From positions 2,205,900 through 2,269,899 of the forward strand of contig JAYKAV010003044.1 in the NCBI GenBank assembly GCA_035582835.1: a DNA stretch of 64,000 bases, in the 5' to 3' direction. The stretch's first letter is position 1; every line of letters begins with the position of its first letter. This document shows positions 26,156 to 38,383 of the stretch, piece by piece. The stretch comes from Phoebastria nigripes. Lineage: Eukaryota; Chordata; Aves; Procellariiformes; Diomedeidae. The notes under the pieces were generated by a model, which worked only from the letters and a program-made list of their open reading frames with translations, did not search any database and was not told where the DNA came from. The translations under genes were made by a program, and so were the position numbers.

Positions 26156-29100
26156 CTTCAGAATTTAGTAATACTACATACACAATCTTTGCTCTAGAAT
26201 CAACAGGGCTAAAGAAGGATCAATGAATCCATTATAAAAAAGATTTTCACATAAATATGTTTCTAGAAATTAAGTTTTTAGAAAAGGAACTCCTAATTTG
26301 CTATACTGTGAGGGCCAAGGCCTTTGAACAGTAGTGCTGCGTATCCACTGAATAGTATGACAGAGCACTTTACACCACTTCACCACTGGTATCACTATTT
26401 ACTGCTGAATATGGTCCAAAGATTATTTGGCTTCACCAGTTTTGCAAAAAACTACATTGTTGTGGCAGAAAAAGGCAAAAAGCCAAACAAAACTAAATCT
26501 TTCAATATATTAGTGCAAGGACTCATTGTATGGTGTGTTTCTTATTCGTGAATGAATGGGAACAAAGAAATATCAATAATGGACCTAATGCTGCAGTCTG
26601 TACTCTTTTGAATCTGATTTACATCTCACAGCAGCTCTGCACCACTCTAAATACATTTATTTCAAAGGAATATTTCTAAATCATACCAGCATGGGTGAGA
26701 TAATTCACACCCACTGAATAAACTGAAACTGCTAGTGGGGAGTTAAGAATGGCGAATTATTTTTTTTTTTCTTGAATGACACTCCATTATCTTTCAACTC
26801 AGGTAAGTTTTTCAACTGCGGAATGATGGTACTTTAGAAAAGCATGCTTAACATATAATTTCATGAGAAATTCTTAATAACAAAAGTGTAAATCTGAAAT
26901 CCATTACATCAACAAAGGTTACTGAAATCAGACCACAATGTAAGCCTTAATATTGTCCATTTTCTGCCTTTCCAGCCCATTACTCTGTATAAAAGCTGTA
27001 AAACTTATTTTACTGCTATAAATATGTAAACCTGAACAATCTTGAGGATTTGGGGTTTGTTTTTTTTTTAAAGATACTGCTTCTAACTGGTACTACTACA
27101 ACCCCTGTTTTAGTAAGCAGCAGGATCCCCATGCAACCTGTATTTTTTAATACTCAGCAGAATTAATTTTCTTAGCTAGATCCTGAAAACAGCACCTACA
27201 AGCATTATGTATGCAGTCCAAGATACACAGCACTCCAGTATTACATAATAATAGAAAGAAAATTACTATCATGATCCCATTTCTACCATCTGAACTGCAT
27301 GGACAGCTCTTTGTATCTGCGCAGCTCCCCCACTGAAATTGGTAAGGGTTGCGTGCATAGGTCAGCTGCCAGATTTTGGACTGCAGCATACAGTCACACA
27401 AAGAGCCTCATGAAGAAGTTCACATTTAAGCAAGAAGTTACTTTGGCCTCTAAGTTCCAATAAAAGCACTTGACTGCAGTAGCTTTCTTCTCCTGTGTTA
27501 AAGTGACACAAACTAGCTTAATTTTGCTGAAAAGTAGCAGGAAAGTTTTTACTAAATGGTCCAAGATTGCTAAGAGCAGCCTTACAGAAATATTTTAGAA
27601 TGTCTTTCCTCACTGACAGGATTGGGATGCCTCACCATCATTATCTTCTGTTTAATGGTAATAAAGGCAACAACTTCTTCTAACAGGAAAAAATCTAAAG
27701 ATTGAAAGAAAACAGGTGGTATTATTGCTGGTTTTAACAGTACCACTGGCACATAACACTAATGCAGGTATGCATTAAAAATTCTGCAGACCCCTCCCCA
27801 GAAGAGCGTCCAGCTTGAGTGCCTGGCTGATTCTACTCGGGCATGAAGAATCAGAGCGTGTAACACAGGTAATGTAGGAAGCNGAGGGGGTAGAGGACTT
27901 CATAAAAACGCAGGATATGACAGTGAAAAGATACGAAATGTTTTTTCTTCCAACCCTAACAGATGTTGTCCAATTAAGAATGCAAATAAATCACCCTCTG
28001 CATTGCGAGTCAGAAAATACATACATAAAAGCTTTCTAAATACATTTCAGTTTAAACTTGCATAATTCTCCCAGTGGAGAAATCATCTTCAACTTATGTA
28101 ATCCTTAGAAAGAGACATTATTACATACAATTCTGTGCCACTAAGAAACAAGGAAGACACATCTCTAGAAAAGAGGTGCACCCACACACAATTAATTATA
28201 TGGGTGTGGAGTGAACAGAGGGGAAAAGCTGTAGCAGGGATGCAAAGACCAGAGTCTGCTGTTTCCACAGAGACTGATCTGTAACCAAGCTCAAGGGGCT
28301 GCTCCCCTTTCACCAGCCAGAACTGCCTGTTATACTTAACCCAGACTTCCTAACACTTGATATCCTGTCTGCTATTTCAATGCCCTTACTCAATGTTTCA
28401 GACAGACATTACACAAACTGGCTGGTGAAAAGGGTTGAGAAACCAAGAAGCAATCCAAGTCAATGACCTTATTCTATAAAACGATACCATTGACTGAACA
28501 GAGGATGAAGAACAAAGCACAGGGGTACATGTCTTCTAAATATATCGCTGACATCTTCAGTAGAAAAGACAAGCACTAGGCTGTATCTTATTTTGTTACT
28601 GTTGCTGCTGTCTTTTAATCCTTATAGCCTAAGCAATTCTTGTGCTTCCAGTGCAACTGATTCTCACACCAAAACAGAAACAGCTTCAATTAAAAAATAA
28701 AACAAAACAACAGAAAACCAAACATAAAAGTCACATTTTCTACAAAACATGTGCAAAGGTAACTGTACATAAACCAATAAACAAAGCCAGAAANCAAGTT
28801 ATTGATTAGCTCCTTTGCTGTTTATCTCCAGTATAGAGAATGATGCTGCAATTTTTACATATACACAGAAACTCTATCCTCATGTACGTTTCCCCTGACT
28901 TTTTAAATAAGACTGTTAAAACAAGTAAAGACTACTTAACATGAGTAAGGGTGGCAGGACCTGTCTCATTTAACAGAACATATGACTATGCAGCTTATCA
29001 GGTTGTTTTAATATGCATCCACTACTTGGAGAAGCCCAATTTTATGTGATAGCAACCAAACTGTAGATGGAGCCAATGATAAGAGCTCCACACATGGGAA

Positions 29101-32100
29101 TTCCCCCTGGCTTCCAGAAGAGCTCTGTCCATGAAACACTGACAGGATCAGAGCTTGAATTTCTATCAGTGTTTTTGTTACCTCATCCAACCAAAAGTCA
29201 AAGCAAAATAATTAGCTCAGTGCAGAGGGGCCAATCTCCATCAGCCAGCAGGCTTGCCCAATACCAACAAAATACGCACACTCAAAGAACTGCACCTGAT
29301 ACAATTCTGANGCCAAGTTTACGGTCCTTGAATTTGCATCAGAAAAAAAGGCTGGCCCTTATCCCAGCTTTAGACATATTTCCTCATCAGTAAAAAAATA
29401 AAATTAAAAAGAAAATTGACAAATCCTAAATACAGGAACAAAAAATCCCACCCTGTTAGATATCTACTGCAACCTTAAAACCCAATCTTGCATGTAGTGA
29501 CCAGCAGACAAAATCCTTTCAGTCTGAAGCCAACTCCCAGTTGCAGAAACTACTGTCCCATTCAGTAAGATCCGCCAGGACCAGAGCACCATCAAACGTC
29601 TATGAAACCAAAACCTTGTTAATGAGCAAAATAAAAATACTGCAGTAGCAGAACTACAGGTTCTGCTCTCAGCTTCAGCACAGTCCTGTAAATGCCAGGT
29701 AATGCCACAAACTTAGTGAAACTACTTTGTCTCAACACCAGTACATTCCGGTTCAGAATCTGTCCCTCTATTCTGTGACTGCAAGTACTGCCAGTCAACA
29801 CACAGGAAGAAGCCTGATACATATACAAGTCTTCTGTGGTTTGTGGGCGAACTGGTTCCAATTACTATGCCGGCTGATTGCTTGAGTGAGAACTGTAGAA
29901 CTAGCCCCAAAGCCCCAAACCTTCAAATTAACCTCGTATGTTCCAGAAGATACAGGAACAGGTGATTTTTAGTAATAATCTGAGTCTGAATCTCTACACT
30001 GACAATGAAATGTAAAAGACATACAAGACTACACAAGGTGGAAATGAGGAGGGTAAGGGACCAGAGCACATCTTTTCAGAGCAAACTTCCTTCTCTGTAA
30101 TTATTTTCCAAGAACACATACCGACTGTATTAGAGACTGAGAGCAGAACAGCATTAAAAAAAGTGGTGCAGATTTATTAATGTGTATCACCCAGATTCAG
30201 AAAAGATATGCAAACAAATTAGTTATTATCTAATAAAAGGTATCATTAACACACATACTGTCATTGACAAATTTAAAACAAAAACACGCTATATTACTAC
30301 ATTTTAAAGTCATGCTTCCTGTACGTGAAGATCAATCTGAATTAAGTGCTCTGTGGCCACTCAGCTAAAATAGATTAGCCTAGTAATTGACAGTATTCTA
30401 TCGATAGATTCTCTACAATTCAGTCTAAGTTACTGTTGCCTAAGCTCCAATTTCTTTCCAAGAACCCCCTGTTGGATTTAGCGTAACTGTTCCATGACAG
30501 TTCCCTCTAAATGAGAGTTACAGTGTCAAGGTCAAAGTTCGCTTTTAAAAAAAAAAACAAAAAACCAAAAAAAAAAACCCCACAAAAACCACCAACANGT
30601 GAGAATTAAAAAATTTTCTGGGTCTAAGTACTGCGCACATTGAGACACAATTCTTTGTGTGATGGCAAAGCCGTTTGGCCAGCTAAGCCAGCAATGTGAG
30701 TTCCAATCATCAGTTATCACCAGTAAGAGAGAGCCAGCCCACTCCTTACTGCAGTCAGTACCATTCAAATCCCTTAACTTTGGCAAAATAACTTTGCTAA
30801 TAGACAAAAATAACATGAGTTTTCAACAGGAATGGACAACGCATCACTTTACATACCCAAATCTTGCTTGGGCTCAGCCACCTAGATGTGGCCCCAGAGT
30901 TCCCCCTGCTCTAGCAGTGTTGAGAATCAAGGAAGGTGTAGATAAGGTACAAGCGGCTGCCAGAATTTTAACCGCTGCGCTGTCTAGACATGCTCTGAGC
31001 AGCCTCATACAGACGCCTCCAGATGCTTTTACAACACTGATCTAAACGCGCCTCTCAGCAAGTGAAAACACACCCTCATTGGTCAGTCAGCTCAAGCTAG
31101 TGATAACCACATTCATATCCTGGCAGAGAGACCAGGTGTTAGGCTCCTAACACATCCAAAAAATAAACTGTGTTTACATGCATCTTCAAAGCATGCTACT
31201 GTTTGGGCAGAACACACGCCCAAGCCCGAAACCACAGAAATGGAGAGGCAAGTGAGACAGCCCAGACAATGAAGGGAGAGGCAGATGTTTAAATATTTTA
31301 GGCAGTGATTTTCAAAAGAAGAGATTGCATATAATTCCCTCCCTAATTCAAGAGGACTGAATTCAGGAACTTAGGAACTATTCTGGGGCAACAGAGAGCC
31401 ATAGTTGACTCAACATCATTAGATCATTATTTGCAGCATATTCTTTGTCTCACACACATGCACGTACCTGCTTCTTTGTTCTCGATCTACAACATCTGTA
31501 AAACTGTTTGCACGCTTGGGAAAAAAATGCTGATGTCTGCTTAAACACCGACATCTCAGATACACGGATTTTGTTTAAGCATGGTATCATTTTTGAAGTT
31601 CAACTTTTAAGCTGTAAAAGGATTCTGAACTAAACTACTGCCTCAAGACTTCAACATTTTTGTTTTAGGGACTTCAAAATTTTTACTGGAGAATCTCTAA
31701 TATAATTCTTGAACATCAGGTAAGAGAACAAATGACTTCATTGCTCCATGGAAAAACAATTGAACCCTCAGTTCTTAGGCAAAATTTTCCAAGAGTATTT
31801 ATCAAGTCAGTTTGTACCAAAAAGAATAAATCCATCCAGCGGTCTGAACACCACTGCCTGTGAATAAGATCAGAATCTCTCTGCTATATCTACCATAGGA
31901 TATATACTATTAACAAATAAAGAAGATTACTACTGCCAGGAGGCAGGACTTCTGCATACAGAAAGAGAAAGACAGACATTCTAGCTTTACTACTGCAGCA
32001 TTTCAGGTGGCCATAAAGCACAGCACAGTGCAGCACCTAAAAGTCCACAGCTACCCTACAACTCAGTCAGTACTGCACTATTTCACTTTCAGCAATTTTT

Positions 32101-33639
32101 GTTCTTTGATTTAGCTGCACACTTGACCTGGTTAAACCTTACTCCAGCTGAGAAAGCTGCATGTTGTGGCAGCACTGGCTTGGTAGGCATTGTGAAATAA
32201 AGTGGGAGGCCTTATGTGCTCATTTGTGTGTCAGTACCCAGAATGCTGCTTCTAGCTTCCAGCTACTTCATAGAAGTGCTGCTGGGACTTGAACCGTGGG
32301 AACACGGCAGTGCTAGTGTGTGTGGGTGTGTTCACACGTGTGCAAGGAAAGCTCTCTTATTCTCTTAGCGTCTGATCACATACAGTTTTGCTAAAGGTAC
32401 AGATGTCTGGCACACAGGTAGGAAATATGAAAGCACTGTCAAACATTGCTTGGTTCAATATTTAAAAAAGAAAAAAAGGGTTCAAAAGAGACAGAGTCAA
32501 ACCCACCCTCCTTTGCTGGAAATAGCAACCAACAAAGCCTTCAGGCTTGCTTTTTGAACTAATTCCATCATAGTGGAGGCATACTGATGTTAAGAAAGCA
32601 GAGAGCTGTCTGTCACACAGAAGTGGAAAGAGAGTGTGAGACACACACCAAGGCCATATCTATACCAGCGAGTGAACACTCAACATGCAACAGCTGCTGA
32701 GCTCAAGAAAAAGGCTTGGGCACTGATGATGGATTCCTAGGACCCTGTTTTGCAACCCTGTCAGGTTATTCACATTTAAAATTTCTAGAAATACCCCAGA
32801 ATGTAATGGTTGTGCTCCATGCCAGTAATAGTGGATGAAGTGAGAGACAGGTAGAGAAACACGACACCCACTCAAGTAAAAGCCGTGTTGGTACATGGAG
32901 ACTCTGAAAGACCAGAGAGAAAACAAAGCAGGAAAAAAAAAAAAAAAAATGCACGAGTATGTGAGAAGGTGGAAAACCCAGTGAAGGATACAAACAAAGG
33001 AAAATGGAGAAGTTATCATATAGCTCAAGAAAAGAAAAAGCTTTGGGAAGTGGCAGGAAGGTGAAGAAGCTTATGGGAGGTCAATCACTCATCCAAGGAT
33101 GAACAGGGAGGATACAAAAATCAAAATTTTAGAAGTGGGTAAGGAAAGTGACTGAGGCCTCCATGGTTCCTGCTCTAGTGGGGGCTCCAAACTGTCACAN
33201 CTCCCTCCAGTTTTTGGTTAGGACCCTTTGCTGACTTCATACATATCTAGACGAAAGCTTCTTCTGCAAGTGGCAAGACTAGGCAACACGCATCTTGTTC
33301 AACCAACCAGGCTGACTGAGAGACAATATATCTGCATGTATGTATCCACCTCTCAATATAGAGGGATAGATATGCACAATGGATACTTGATGCATACAGA
33401 AACATATGTTGGGAATGAAGTATCTAGGTAAAGCTGTGCCTTGTAGCAATGCTTTAAAATCACACGAAGGAAAAAAAGGGAAGGAAAAAAAAAAAGAGAC
33501 AGGAAAAAAAGGCAGTTTTGCCAGTATGCTGAATCTGCAACGGGGGCTTGTGCCAACCCAGCTCCTCCATTTAAGTCAGACCCTTAAAAGGCAGAGCTGT
33601 GCTGGCAGAAATCTACATACCTCATCACATAAACCTCAC

Positions 33640-34045
33640 GAAGACACACAAAAAGGTCAAAAAACTCACTGCTGCTTAAACAGCCATAAAAATGGTCATA
33701 TCCATCTNATGCTACCAACATACCAACAGAGCCCCAGGGAAAACACAACACACAAAGCAATGTGTACACACACAAATAAATAAATTGGGAAACTGATAAA
33801 AACCCCACTCTTGAAAGTAGAAGACCGAGTATCTGACAGAGCAGATTACAGCACACAACACACAAACACCTCTGTATAAAACAGAACAAAGCAACGCAGA
33901 GATCTACATCAAAAAGGAAGACCACCACAAAGACACATATGCTTCACCCTTTCATCCACAGAGACAGACAGACACAGAGCCCAAAAGACACACAAAACCC
34001 ACAGACTGACAGTAATTAACACAAACACACAGATGCAGACATGGG
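33640..34045. repeat. A/C-rich (CACA/ACAAA) low-complexity region
   Basis: About 400 bp dominated by ACACA, CACAAA and AGACAGACA motifs with little T on the plus strand. It looks like a degraded microsatellite or minisatellite. No long exact period is visible. Confidence 0.7.
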
Positions 34046-35610
34046 ACCATCCTTTCATTTCCTTACTAGGCATCTAAACTTTACTCCAATGTTACTTGCC
34101 CCTGGCCACAGTCTACCAATCTTAGAGCCTGATTAAATCTCTCCATAATTACCTGCACATACTGCTACAACACAAATGACCTTAGCATATGATATCCGTT
34201 GGCTACGCCAAATGGAAAAAGACTTCAGAAAAAGGAAGGTAAGCATACAAAACTCTGCCAGCACTGTCAGGGTCTCCTCAAGACTGCACCACATTAATAG
34301 GAGAGCCCCGAAGACAGCTCAAAAGCCTTGAAACTTAAGCCCAGTTCTGCACAGGATGTANGATAAAGCATTCTTTTTTCTCTACCCCATCGTCCGAGCA
34401 CACACTTACCACTCTGTTCTTCCCCATCAAACTCCTTGCCACCTCCCAAATGAACCTATGCAGGAGACTTAACATTTTATGTTTATTTTATGATGACGGA
34501 ATTTTGGAAAAATTTTCTGAGAAATAGATGGCCATGATTTCCTTACATAATTTTTGGTGTCCACTATTAGGTATCTTGAATTCACTCTGCAAGAAGTGCT
34601 GCGCTGCATGTAGATTNTGGATTTTGCCATGTTCTGAACTAGAACCTATTAAAGGGTCACCAAAAAAGTCAGGCAAAGCCAAGATTTAGTGGTCTCTTCT
34701 TGTTCTCCACCTGCAACCTCACCTGGGGTGTTGGACAAATCATACAATTGAATAGAATGCCATAAAAGCCTTGTAAAAAAAGGAAAGCACACCTCCACTA
34801 ACATTCATTTTANTTAAACTCTGGAAACGACCAAGCTAGGGACACAGTACCTTTCTGGAGCAAGAATGTGGAGATTTCCTAATTTTGCTTCCCAAACGAA
34901 GCATGCCCTAGAAAATTCATTTCCCAACATGAAAAACGCCTCCACTTTCAGAGCCGTATTCTCCTCTCACAGACATTCATATACATCTATCCCACCATTC
35001 CATCTTAGCACATGACTGACNGAGAATAGACAAGCCATTAAAAACACATCCACCTCCAACCACGGAGATAATGTGGCTCATTACAGCCTAGCTTTGTCAC
35101 AGCGGTTCTGACACTCAAGCGGGAGGAAAAGGAGGGGTGAGGACAAAGATTGAAACGGGGGCTAAGCACAAGACCAGGAGAGAAACTGGAACTTGAACGA
35201 GTGAGGCTCTACTCCTTAATCAAAAAACGCGGAGGCCAATCAAATGGGCTAACTAGGCCGCTTAGGCTAGCCGAAGGAATTACTGCATTGTTTGCGCAGG
35301 GTATTTTAAAAACCCTGGGTTTTGTTTGGGTATTTTTGTTGCGTTTTTTATAAATAAAAGCTCTATTTAAGTCTGAGTGTGCGTCTGCCCCTTTAAACAG
35401 GTATTTGGTGAGTTAATTAAGAATTTTACAGAACATTCTCAGTGGGCTTTAAATGTTGCTTCTCTTTTTGGGGCTTGCATCATTGCCCTTCCACCCCAGA
35501 CACATAAAACCAAACAAAAGTTCAGAAATGTCTGACAGATGAGGCAGAATCCAACCAACAAACCTGGAGTGTAAAACTCAGTAGGCAAGAGTTTGCTTTA
35601 ACCTTTTATT

Positions 35611-35624
35611 GGGGGGGGGGGGGG
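35611..35624. repeat. G14 homopolymer
   Basis: Fourteen consecutive G followed by AAGGAGCGGG, about 1 kb from the SKI exon 1 donor inside intron 1. Confidence 0.92.
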
Positions 35625-36560
35625 AAGGAGCGGGAAGCGAATTGCTCATCACACAGCCAACTGCACCGTCGCCAGCAAGCCAGACATCCTGGTGTCTGCA
35701 GGCAAGTTCTCAAGGCCTTGTGGCACTGCTGCCCATTGATCAGGACTGGTGCCAGATGCCAAGGCAGCCTCCCACCCACACACCAGGGATTCTGGGATCT
35801 AAAGACAGCTCAGACTGAAAGAAAAACAAAAGACACCTAAAAAAATGTGCTTTAGCTGTCTGGCTCAGCACGGCGTGGCATACCTTAAGAAGCTGCTGCA
35901 GCTGGCCCTAGACAGATTCATCTACTGGATGTATACATAATCCAATATACAAAAGCCTGTCTGGTGGGGAGATTCAGACTCCACAGGGATACTCTAGAAG
36001 CAGGGACTTCATTCACGTTCCACGCACTTAATCTGAACACCAGTAACCTGCATTACTGTCAGAATTTTTTCTTAGCAGCCACGTTTTATTCCAATTTAGC
36101 CCCCACCTCCATCCCTGGCGGCATGCAGTTGAGCAGAAAATTGTATATATTTGCGTCTTGAGCGATCAGTAACCGTTATTTTTTTCTTGCTTCTTCCTTA
36201 TCTTGATCCCTAACTGACGCTCTTACGACCCGAAATCACATACTTCCTGCTGAAGTCCGGAGTAGTGCGATGGGTTTCAAAGATCAGGTTCCATGTACAG
36301 TAAGATGTGCAAACGCACATATATAATTTAAACAAACTCCAACTACCGTGTTCAGAACACAACCGGAGAAAAAAAAGTGCCATCTCAAACACTGCTCGTC
36401 TACATTAACACACACGTGGTGAGAATTAAGAACACGATTAGATTGCTAAATGACTCAAAGGAAAAGCAGCTGGTAACAAATTGGGTATCAGTGGATGTTA
36501 CCGAAATTATAGAAAATTCCTTTTCTTTCTCCCCCCACCCCCTTTAAAATTAAAGGCATC

Positions 36561-36566
36561 ACTTAC
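36561..36566 (-). other. SKI: 5' splice donor of SKI exon 1
   Basis: Read on the minus strand, the exon ends CCCCCAGG and is followed by GTAAGT, an ideal U1 match. It falls after codon 304 (Arg) in phase 0, at the place where the SKI family ends its first coding exon (KRKAPR, corresponding to human KRRVPR). Without splicing the frame continues only 19 more residues into non-homologous sequence before a stop, which supports this as the true boundary. Confidence 0.93.
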
Positions 36567-37478
36567 CCTGGGGGCTTTCCTCTTGTATTTGTTGTTATAG
36601 TCAAATTTTTCTTTCATTTCATCTAAGAGCTGGCCCAGTCTAGCTTTCTCCTCTTTCCCAGTGTAATCCTGGCTGAGGAGGATATAGGATCTCCAGTTTG
36701 CAGAGTCAAAGCCCCAGTGGCAAGTCCTGTTTTCCAGAGATTTGTGAGAGTGGACCACAAATTTGTGAGGTGGGTACATAAGCCTGCAGTCCAAGCACTG
36801 GATGCAGGCTGCGCTNGGGTTACTGTAAAGCTCTGGCACCAGGAGTCCCTTACACTTCCCAAAGCACTCATGATACACCTTGAAGCTCTTCTCTGTAAGC
36901 TCCAGCTCAATTGTGCTAGAGAATTCCTTCTTGCAGTGAGGAGGATAGGTGCCACCATAAAGCAAGGCGTTACAAAGCCTNTCAGCATCAGTTTTAGTGA
37001 TGAGCCCGCAGGAAGGAGCGGAGAAGGGCAGGATGCCCATGACTTTGAGGATTTCCAGCTGGTCAGCAGTGCATCTGGAGCAGTAAATATGTAGCTCATC
37101 ACACACCGAATTAATCTGCTGCAGGGAGAAGTCCCTGAGCACCGAGTTCAGGATCTGGGGCAAGCAAAGCCGCTTTTCTCCACCCACGACGAAGCAGGAG
37201 ATGGTTTCCCCTTCCAGGATGGTCTCGCACCTCTCTGTGGATCTGTCCGAGGGCATGAAGAAGGGACCAGGCATTACCGGAGGAGGCTGGATAGGGGGCA
37301 GATGCAGTACAGGTTCTGCTGGGTCTTTGCCATTGTCTTTCTTGTACATCTCCTGTGCCCATCGTGCTGAGAAAGCAGCAGGGCCACCCAGGGAGCTCAT
37401 AGAGCTCAGATGAAACTGTTCCAAGGTCTTCTGCAGTCCTGGATGAGGCTGGAAGCTGCTTCTACTTACAGTCTCCAT
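36567..37478 (-). CDS. SKI: SKI proto-oncogene, first coding exon (residues 1-304, partial CDS)
   Basis: SKI is a nuclear co-repressor that binds SMAD2/3 and SMAD4 and recruits NCoR/HDAC complexes to silence TGF-beta and BMP target genes. The reading frame opens at an ATG in strong Kozak context (A at -3, G at +4) and runs 304 codons to a GTAAGT donor. Recognisable blocks are the R-SMAD-binding N-terminus (about residues 9-40, including [16 protein letters not shown]), a short proline-rich linker (58-72), the Dachshund-homology domain (about 72-172, with [13 protein letters not shown] and [16 protein letters not shown]), and the Cys/His-rich SAND-like SMAD4-binding domain (about 195-293, with [16 protein letters not shown]). 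The linker after residue 45 is shorter than in human SKI, as I recall for the chicken protein. Two ambiguous bases fall inside: N at 36816 still gives Pro221 whatever the base; N at 36981 gives Glu or Asp at 166 (Glu in the family). The C-terminal coiled-coil half lies on exons outside the window. SKIL/SnoN is the alternative, but the N-terminus matches SKI. Confidence 0.97.
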
Positions 37479-37713
37479 TTTTTAGTTTCTATTCCCAAAA
37501 CAAACAACAAAAATCCCCAGTTATCTTCCACCCTGGTACAAATCCACTTAAGGGATTTTTTTTTTAAGAAAAAAATTATGAACAAAATAAAACAACCCAC
37601 CCTTGTTTCTTTCTCCTTCCCACTCAGGTTTAACAATCCACTAACGAATAGGAAATAAATCCTTTTGTATGCGTGTCTCTCTCTTCTTTTTTTTCTCTTG
37701 GTTCGTTACAATT

Positions 37714-37779
37714 TCAAAACCTCCAAGTCTCCAAGCTGCTCCGATGGAGCACAGAGTCACGGCAAAAAGAGGTCTTCAT
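37714..37779 (-). other. Upstream ORF in SKI leader (21 codons plus stop)
   Basis: On the minus strand an ATG at 37779 opens a 21-residue frame beginning MKTSFCRDS and closes with TGA at 37714-37716, about 235 bases before the SKI start. If the leader extends to about 38.4 kb, this ATG and others further upstream (for example a frame running 38142 to 37942) would be met by scanning ribosomes first. The peptide has no recognisable domain; any role would be translational control rather than a product. Confidence 0.35.
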
Positions 37780-37799
37780 CCGAACACTCACCCCCTCAG

Positions 37800-37821
37800 C
37801 CAATCCCCCAGGCAAACCAAT
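37800..37821 (-). promoter_or_regulatory. Paired CCAAT boxes, inverted relative to SKI
   Basis: Two CCAAT pentamers lie at 37800-37804 and 37817-37821 on the plus strand, that is ATTGG in the SKI direction, 17 bp apart. Paired inverted CCAAT boxes are a known NF-Y arrangement in TATA-less promoters. They lie about 320-345 bp upstream of the SKI ATG, so they could serve a start site nearer the ATG than the CpG-island core. Pentamers are common by chance, so function is uncertain. Confidence 0.3.
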
Positions 37822-37840
37822 CCCGCCTCCCACACCTCCA

Positions 37841-37841
<1 letters not shown>

Positions 37842-37876
<35 letters not shown>

Positions 37877-37897
37877 TCACTCACACACACGCCACCC
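37842..37897. repeat. (CA)n / (CTCA)n microsatellite in SKI leader
   Basis: About 15 uninterrupted CA units pass into ACTC tetramers and then a short ACAC tail. In the SKI orientation this reads GTGTGTG/GAGT and would lie in the 5' leader. Such runs are length-polymorphic. Confidence 0.95.
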
Positions 37898-38354
37898 ACA
37901 GAAATACAAAAAGTCTGTGCCACGCTCCGAGCACCGGGGGCTCAAATATGTTCTGGCGGCTGCTGCTTCTCTGCAGTAATCACCCTTCTGTCCATATCCA
38001 CCGAAAGGAAGGCGCGGGGGAGGAAAGTAAAAAGCAGGAGGAGGAAGAAAGCTTGGTCTGTGGAAGGGAACAACGCAGAAGAAAAGGAAAAGGCCCAAAT
38101 CCCTGGCACTTCCAAAACGGCGCGGGGGCTTCGGACGGGCAATAAGCAGGCTCCCTTCCCCCTCGTGGTCCCTCAGCTTGATCTGGGAGGACTCCTCGTC
38201 TCTCGGGTCGCCTTTCTTCCCTTATTTCTCTCGGTCTTCTCGGCGTGCCGTGGGGAGCCGCGGTAACAGAGCGCACATCCTCCCAGCTCCTCTTTCCAGC
38301 AGAGACTGAGAGTGCCTGAGAGCTGAGCTAATGCAGGCTGGCTCAGCCTCCCTC

Positions 38355-38383
38355 CCTCCTCCTCCTCCTCCTCCTCCTCCTCC
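38355..38383. repeat. (CTC)n triplet repeat near the putative SKI start region
   Basis: About nine CCT/CTC triplets in a row, followed by a short C run. In the SKI direction it is a GGA purine repeat, which can adopt non-B DNA structures and is common just around CpG-island start sites. Confidence 0.93.

Larger units (their letters stand above)
1..36566 (-). other. SKI: SKI intron 1 (5' part; extends beyond the window)
   Basis: All sequence left of the exon 1 donor is non-coding and is inferred to be the beginning of SKI intron 1, which is tens of kilobases long in human. I searched the translated minus strand for the later SKI exons (serine/proline-rich middle and Leu/Glu/Lys-rich coiled coil) and saw none. 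Open frames here are short, lack family motifs and often span low-complexity tracts. Apart from the repeats listed separately, the stretch appears as unique AT-leaning DNA. Intronic enhancers are plausible but cannot be recognised without cross-species alignment. Confidence 0.85.

Noticed and set aside
30659..31045. 128-codon plus-strand frame in SKI intron 1
   Set aside because: No recognised domain, no repeat-element signature and no convincing splice or promoter context. It is within the chance length range for 64 kb in six frames.
36623..37102. 159-codon minus-strand frame inside SKI exon 1
   Set aside because: It is a frame-shifted shadow of the SKI coding sequence; the SKI frame has full domain homology.
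37673..38266. Plus-strand open frame of 197 codons across the SKI leader
   Set aside because: It runs antisense through the CA repeat and GC-rich leader, has His/Thr runs from the microsatellite and no family motif. GC-rich DNA keeps frames open by chance.
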